10,739 nt of DNA from positions 1 through 10,739 of the forward strand of contig JAQBNJ010000205.1 in NCBI GenBank assembly GCA_028288645.1, written 5' to 3'. The DNA is from Sediminibacterium sp. (GTDB lineage: Bacteria; Bacteroidota; Bacteroidia; Chitinophagales; Chitinophagaceae). This document shows positions 6,894 through 10,739 of this stretch, in pieces. The stretch's first letter is position 1. Each line of letters begins with the position of its first letter. The position numbers and the translations under genes are program-made. The notes beneath the pieces are model-generated. The model saw nothing but the letters and a program-made list of their open reading frames with translations. It was not told where the DNA came from and searched no databases.

Positions 6894-8117
6894 TCAGGCA
6901 ATTTTTTCATACCTGGGGCATGCATTTTCTTTCAACGGAAGCGTCGCATGTTCGCCCCTGATTATGTCCAGGATATTGTAGGCGCTGGTATGACAAAACG
7001 GGCAGGCATGCACATCGCCAACAGAATCCACATATACGCTGCGGCTCCCCGAAAAACAACCCACGCGTCTTTGATGATAGCCATGATACATAAGTGTTGG
7101 ATAATCTTTATAAACAGGTGAATGATTTACGTTGGTAAAAATCTTTTCAAGTTGAACAATATGTTGTTCTTCCAGTAAAACATCTTTCCCGCTGTAATTT
7201 CCAACATTTTTTGGTTCAAGAACCTGTACAAAATTAACACCCAGTGTTTTTGCAAATTCTATATACGGCATTGTATGACCGCTGCTGATAAAATGTTTGG
7301 TAGCACATACACTCACTGCTGTTACCAGTCCTGCGTTTCGGGCAGCTTTTACGCCTTCAACCGCTTTATTGAAAGAATCAGGGTGATTGCGGAACAGGTT
7401 ATGCAATTCAGGGATGTAATGATCGATACTTACCACAACGCCTTTACAGCCGGCTTTTTTCAGGAGGCCCGCGTTTTCTTTTGTTAAATTAAATCCAGAG
7501 GTAACTACCCAGCATTCACTTTTATTACTCGCCAGTTTTATTACTTCCAGTAAATCTTTTATCCGTACCATGGGTTCACCTCCGCTGAAATGGATCTGTA
7601 ACACGCCTTCTTTTTGAAACAGCTCTACCGTTTTTAATAATTCTTCTTTTGTAAAAGATTCTTTTTGATTGAGGTTATCCCATTCAAAGCAGTGTTCGCA
7701 GCGGAGCGGGCACTTTCTTGTAACAGCGAAAAAAATAAAGGAAAGTTTTTCACTTATTGTAAGGGGCGATGCATGCCTGCGTAGTTCGCTTTTAATAAGG
7801 TCGTCATATGCTTTTGAGGGCCATCCCGGTGTATAAATATTATAGTAGTACCTGTTGCCGATCCTGTGTATCTTTTCCAGGTCGCCACCCCAGATATTTT
7901 TTCTCAGTTTTAGCATCACGGCAAATAATTTCATAATTCTTTTTGGATGTTTTATCGTAATACAGGTAAGATAAAATAATCGCAGTTTAATGGCCCACCA
8001 AACGATTTTCTTTTCCGCATTGGAGAGGTTACCCGAAGATTGTTTTTTGGATGGGTTGCTTATATAAACCTGCATAAGACTTTTGCCCGGAACTGCTATG
8101 GTTGAAATGGAGCGCAT
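6894..8117 (-). CDS. Radical SAM protein with C-terminal auxiliary-cluster (SPASM/twitch-like) cysteines
   Basis: The product has 407 residues. The radical SAM core is shown by the CPLRCEHC motif (C136, C140, C143), which would bind the [4Fe-4S] cluster that cleaves S-adenosylmethionine, and by FSGGEP at 178-182. The C-terminal part has C354, the C372-x2-C375 pair in YVDSVGDVHACPFC, and C400 in ENACPRY, enough for one auxiliary cluster but fewer than a full SPASM set. About 130 residues precede the core, including RYYYNIYTPGWPSKAYDDLI (89-108) and a basic, partly hydrophobic segment (37-72). The substrate is unknown; relatives modify peptides or proteins or act in cofactor synthesis. No small precursor-peptide gene is visible beside it. 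ATG 8117 is the first start; Met15 and Met62 are alternatives. It lies 63 bp after the split lipoprotein gene and 33 bp before the kelch gene. Confidence 0.85.
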   Translation of the reverse strand: MRSISTIAVPGKSLMQVYISNPSKKQSSGNLSNAEKKIVWWAIKLRLFYLTCITIKHPKRIMKLFAVMLKLRKNIWGGDLEKIHRIGNRYYYNIYTPGWPSKAYDDLIKSELRRHASPLTISEKLSFIFFAVTRKCPLRCEHCFEWDNLNQKESFTKEELLKTVELFQKEGVLQIHFSGGEPMVRIKDLLEVIKLASNKSECWVVTSGFNLTKENAGLLKKAGCKGVVVSIDHYIPELHNLFRNHPDSFNKAVEGVKAARNAGLVTAVSVCATKHFISSGHTMPYIEFAKTLGVNFVQVLEPKNVGNYSGKDVLLEEQHIVQLEKIFTNVNHSPVYKDYPTLMYHGYHQRRVGCFSGSRSVYVDSVGDVHACPFCHTSAYNILDIIRGEHATLPLKENACPRYEKIA

Positions 8118-8180
8118 AAATTAATTTTTTAGAAATTGACTGAATAAGATTCTTCCTATTATTCTTTGAGAAACACCTGG

Positions 8181-8819
8181 TTATTTCACTGCCAATGTTT
8201 CAAGATTTGTACTTCGCACTTTTTTATACATTTCAATGCTGAACTTTGGAAAACCACCCGGTTTTTTAAATTGCTCAAGAAAAGCAAGTTTAGGGCCGCC
8301 TTCAAAATTTCTAACATGCTCGTAATAACCCCTGGTATGCAGAATGTATGTCTGCATTTTTCCGTCAGGCGCGGGCTTATAATGGTAGCTGATCGTGGTC
8401 ACCGTGCCGGGTAGGGGCTGTTCAAGATAATTTTCATCAGCCGATACTAATTTATCCAGAACATTCTTGCCGGTTTCGTCAACAGCCGCAACCGGCGATA
8501 GTTGTTGAACGGTAAAGGATCTATTATCACTATAATCTATCGCCGCATAGTCAATTTCCCAAAACATAAAACCACTGGTTAATTTTATTTCTGTGAACGG
8601 CTGGAGAACGGTTTCCATAGCGAGCGGTACAACAATTTCCCTGGTAGTAAGCGGGCCAATGGTTGTTAGTCCGGTTATTTTTTGCCAGCCTGCTGTAGTT
8701 TTTACAGAAATTTCCAATGGCAGCTGTTGCTCACGTGTCCATTTCTCCAACTCTGTTACAGGCTTACCATGTTGCTGTTTAATGAAACTATTGTAATAGC
8801 TGCCAAAGCCTTCGGCCAT
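8181..8819 (-). CDS. C-terminal part of the TAG-interrupted protein (possible reinitiation product)
   Basis: The 212-residue open frame runs from the first ATG after the TAG (25 bases on) to TAA. It has no signal peptide and would be cytoplasmic if made alone, which makes little sense for a domain whose N-terminal half is exported. Visible segments are PLEISVKTTAGWQKI, IGPLTTREIVVPLAMET, FMFWEIDYAAIDYSDN, a VAAVDETGKNV region, and a GYYEHVR segment near the C-terminus. These look like a beta-sandwich-rich continuation of the SCPF-type protein. The Met at the start is more likely an internal residue of the original protein (KMAEGFG). No function is known. The radical SAM gene starts 63 bp downstream. 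Confidence 0.65.
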   Translation of the reverse strand: MAEGFGSYYNSFIKQQHGKPVTELEKWTREQQLPLEISVKTTAGWQKITGLTTIGPLTTREIVVPLAMETVLQPFTEIKLTSGFMFWEIDYAAIDYSDNRSFTVQQLSPVAAVDETGKNVLDKLVSADENYLEQPLPGTVTTISYHYKPAPDGKMQTYILHTRGYYEHVRNFEGGPKLAFLEQFKKPGGFPKFSIEMYKKVRSTNLETLAVK

Positions 8820-8843
8820 TTTCCCAGACAGATAATCTAACCA

Positions 8844-9842
8844 CTAAGAATTTTTCAGCGCAAGAACGAGTTTTGCTTTTTTTGTATTTGTGGGGTTGTT
8901 GAATTTTAATACAAGCTCGTTAGTTGCTGCGGCCGCCAACGTATCATCAAAATGCAGTAATTGATTGTCCCCGGCATATAGTAAGGGTGCAAGAACATCT
9001 TTATGATTGCTGAGGGTTGCAGCAACGGGCGGTTCCGGTTTTTCGATGCTGTATAAATTACCCTGTTCGTCTGAAAGAATTTTGGAATTTTTGTCATGGG
9101 TAACCACCATCAATTCGGCAAGGTCAGTGTATTGACGTTCTTTTAATTCATTGCTGATTTTTAATTGTAAACCACCGTTTGCATCTGGCGCCATTTTTAA
9201 TTTGATATAGTCATTGCGGCAGAGTTGCGGGTAAATGGCACCGCCATAAATTTCACCCTGGAGTGAAAAATCATTTCCATCGTAAGCGCTTACAAACGGG
9301 CAGGAACTCTTTGTAGCGGCAATAATAATGCCTGCTACCATAAAGGCCCCGATAGTATAACCAATCGCTCCTATCACATAGCTTCCTGTGGTACGTCCTT
9401 TGTCTTTTTCCAGTACTTCTATCTTTTGTACTTTATCAAGCGCTAATGTGTATACAGCGCCTGGCTTGGCGGCTTCATCCGCCGGAGAATAAAAATGCAC
9501 TTCATTTAAAACATTGGTTTCCGGCGAATTCGTTTTGTACCTGAGTTTACCACGACGGCCTTTTGAAAGGTGCAGTTTATGTTGGGGGGGCAAACTGTCT
9601 AATGTGCATTGTAAAGTTTTCTGATCAGCACTTAGCGTAACTTCTTTCATATACCAGGCGGTGGTTCCGCTTCGCAGAATGAAGTCGCGGTTTTGCAATT
9701 TTAATTGTTCAATATCGTTGGTTGCAACGGTTACCGGGGTTTTGCTTATCATATAAAAATTATGACAGGCCGTTTGCATAATAAAAAGAGATAAAACGGT
9801 TAAGCCAAAAACAATCCGGTGCAGCGTAATTTTGTAATGCAT
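8844..9842 (-). CDS. Probable lipoprotein, N-terminal part of the TAG-interrupted gene
   Basis: From ATG 9842 the product has 332 residues. It opens with a signal peptide and a lipobox-like MQTAC (Cys26), so an envelope location is likely. An earlier in-frame ATG at 9908 would add 22 residues before the signal, making it the less likely start. Residues about 30-150 are polar with beta character; a Gly-rich hydrophobic stretch follows (about 153-177) and looks membrane-embedded. Next come SSCPFVSAYDGNDFSLQGE (179-197) and YGGAIYPQLCRNDYIKLK (199-216). This SCPFVxxxDG...GE...GGA...RxDY pattern belongs to a family I have seen in Bacteroidota and related envelope proteins but cannot name. The chain stops at TAG in what looks like mid-domain (KLVLALKNS). 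The barrel gene ends 90 bp upstream of this start. Confidence 0.7.
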   Translation of the reverse strand: MHYKITLHRIVFGLTVLSLFIMQTACHNFYMISKTPVTVATNDIEQLKLQNRDFILRSGTTAWYMKEVTLSADQKTLQCTLDSLPPQHKLHLSKGRRGKLRYKTNSPETNVLNEVHFYSPADEAAKPGAVYTLALDKVQKIEVLEKDKGRTTGSYVIGAIGYTIGAFMVAGIIIAATKSSCPFVSAYDGNDFSLQGEIYGGAIYPQLCRNDYIKLKMAPDANGGLQLKISNELKERQYTDLAELMVVTHDKNSKILSDEQGNLYSIEKPEPPVAATLSNHKDVLAPLLYAGDNQLLHFDDTLAAAATNELVLKFNNPTNTKKAKLVLALKNS

Positions 9843-9932
9843 AAAAATTGATTTTTTGAGATTTAAAAATTCAAATGAGAGTGATGAGATAAAATGAGAT
9901 TTAGTCATGATAAAAAACTGGAAATCATTTTT

Positions 9933-10451
9933 TTAAAATTTGTAACCAAATCCAATACCGGCCCAGAACAGATAGCCACCATCTTTTTCCAGGCCGACCA
10001 ACGGAGAAACAACAATCCTTCCAAAGAAGCCGCTGATTTCGGGCTGGTATCGATAACCGATGCTGGGCACTAACACGCTGCCCGATACATTCCCTATAAA
10101 GTCAGTATTGCTTGCATAGTTTGCATAGGTAAAACCGATACCCGATTCAAAATAATTCGGTGCCTTTCCGGCAAGATGATTGATGCTGACAGGGATACTG
10201 AATATTCCACCGCTAAAAACCCTGAAATATCCAAGACCTAACCGCATACCAAGCCCCTTTTGACTCCTGGTAAACCTGAAATCGTAGTTAACAGAACAAA
10301 AGGGGCCATTCCCACCCAGTTCCATATAAATAGCCTGGGCGCGTGAATTGTTATTTGTCGTTTCTACGGCACCGGGTGTAACATTTTGTGAAAAGATGTT
10401 AACGGCTGGCACTAGTAATACCAGTAAAAGCAGTTTTAGTTTTGGTTGCAT
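9933..10451 (-). CDS. Small outer-membrane beta-barrel protein
   Basis: The product has 172 residues. A signal peptide covers about residues 1-21 (basic start, LLLLVLLVP core, cleavage after IFSQ). The mature part alternates Gly and aromatic residues in strands such as YMELGGNGPF, GLGMRLGLGYF and YFESGIGFTYANY, and ends in WAGIGFGYKF with a terminal Phe, the usual recognition feature for outer-membrane barrel insertion. The size suits a barrel of about eight strands. No specific function can be read; such proteins in Bacteroidota are mostly uncharacterised. It is the first gene of the minus-strand run, so its upstream region should contain the promoter for the run, though no exact TAnnTTTG box is visible there. 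Confidence 0.82.
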   Translation of the reverse strand: MQPKLKLLLLVLLVPAVNIFSQNVTPGAVETTNNNSRAQAIYMELGGNGPFCSVNYDFRFTRSQKGLGMRLGLGYFRVFSGGIFSIPVSINHLAGKAPNYFESGIGFTYANYASNTDFIGNVSGSVLVPSIGYRYQPEISGFFGRIVVSPLVGLEKDGGYLFWAGIGFGYKF

Positions 10452-10739
10452 AACTTGATTTTGTATGAGATGATTTTATAGTTCTTAACAGGGCCTGGTT
10501 CTGTTATTGATAGCGCTAATCTATTGTGCGATGAAGTACTTTCATAATTGGTTCCTGCGCCAGCTTTTTTATAAAAAGTAATTTTTATTGATCCTTTAAT
10601 AAATTGTTTTCGGTATACTGATATTTTGCGTTTTGGGGCACCCAGACAATCTTATTTTGGCAGATTTCACTAAAAGATTACCGGCTGTTTTTAATTTTTA
10701 CCAAAACTTAAGTGGGGATTCAAAATGGGAACGGGCTGC
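10452..10739. other. A/T-rich region upstream of the barrel gene, no confident gene
   Basis: These 288 bases to the window edge probably hold the control region of the minus-strand run. I see two small palindromes: TAACAG 10486-10491 with CTGTTA 10501-10506, and ATAAAAA 10571-10577 with TTTTTAT 10582-10588. The closest minus-strand -7 match is one base off (plus-strand CAAAACTT, 10702-10709), without a well-spaced -33 element. No tRNA or clear coding sequence is visible. Confidence 0.4.

Larger units (their letters stand above)
8181..9842 (-). pseudogene. Single gene for a lipoprotein-like protein, interrupted by one in-frame TAG
   Basis: Two open frames on the minus strand lie in the same phase and are separated by TAG (8846-8844) and eight sense codons reading WLDYLSGK before the next ATG. 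Read through, the product would be about 552 residues plus the stop position. The joined sequence around the stop, ALKNS-stop-WLDYLSGK, then MAEGFGSYYNSF, fits what I recall of a full-length unnamed family in which the SCPF/DG/GE region, a NS-x-W junction and a later FWEIDYAA segment occur in one chain. No frameshift or other damage is visible on either side. It may be a fresh pseudogene, a base error, or a readthrough or reinitiation gene. The two halves are annotated separately below. Confidence 0.75.

Noticed and set aside
6894..8117. Bacteriocin or other RiPP biosynthesis cluster around the radical SAM gene.
   Set aside because: No short precursor gene, peptidase or ABC exporter is visible in the window, so the claim would rest on the enzyme class alone.
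8118..8180. GAATAA / TTATTC inverted repeat between the split gene and the radical SAM gene, as a terminator.
   Set aside because: The stem is only 6 bp of A/T-rich sequence with an 11-base loop and no U-run; it is compatible with chance.
10486..10506. TAACAG/CTGTTA palindrome and the neighbouring GGTTC as part of a tRNA.
   Set aside because: No cloverleaf can be drawn: there is no anticodon stem at the right spacing and no acceptor pairing.
10436..10651. A 71-codon stop-free minus-strand stretch upstream of and overlapping the barrel gene start, with a plausible-looking Lys-rich translation.
   Set aside because: It has no ATG in frame, overlaps the start of a well-supported gene, and its bias to Lys, Ile and Ser is what A/T-rich noncoding DNA would give. 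A homology search of the translation would settle it.

Overview
This window looks like a chromosomal segment of a Bacteroidota bacterium, most likely from the Chitinophagia/Chitinophagaceae side of the phylum. The signs are a DUF4270-type lipoprotein behind a short glycogen-synthase-like gene, a secreted protein with a type IX secretion (T9SS) C-terminal sorting domain, a small outer-membrane barrel ending in Phe, TAnnTTTG-type -7 promoter boxes, and start codons preceded by A/T-rich sequence rather than Shine-Dalgarno motifs. The family assignment is inference; no rRNA or tRNA is present to confirm it.

Left half, plus strand (1-5133). The window opens inside the 3' end of a GT5 glycogen/starch-synthase-like gene, followed 10 bp later by a DUF4270 lipoprotein. 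A short gap with a good -7 box leads to metK (S-adenosylmethionine synthetase), which is closed by a strong rho-independent terminator. After it lies an imperfect inverted repeat built from TTAGG/GCATTAG-like words. Next comes a run of a four-helix membrane protein of unknown function, a Nudix hydrolase and an RlmB/TrmH-type rRNA 2'-O-methyltransferase. The last of these may also be read from its own nearly leaderless promoter. These are mostly housekeeping genes; MetK makes the methyl donor that the SpoU/TrmH enzyme uses.

Right half, minus strand (5154-10451), convergent with the first half. In transcription order it holds a small outer-membrane beta-barrel, a lipoprotein-like gene split by an in-frame TAG, a radical SAM protein with a C-terminal cysteine cluster, and a six-bladed kelch-type protein with a T9SS sorting tail. 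Three of the four products are predicted to be exported. Spacing is short (33-90 bp) and no internal promoter is obvious, so co-transcription is plausible, but a joint function is not known.

The most notable observation is the split gene at 8181-9842. Two open frames in the same phase are separated by one TAG and eight sense codons, and the sequence across the stop reads as continuous protein. metK in this window uses TAG as a normal stop, so the codon is not simply reassigned. A recent nonsense mutation, a base error, reinitiation or programmed readthrough are the options. I found no CRISPR array, insertion sequence, tRNA or phage gene, and nothing that clearly amounts to a new defence or mobile system.
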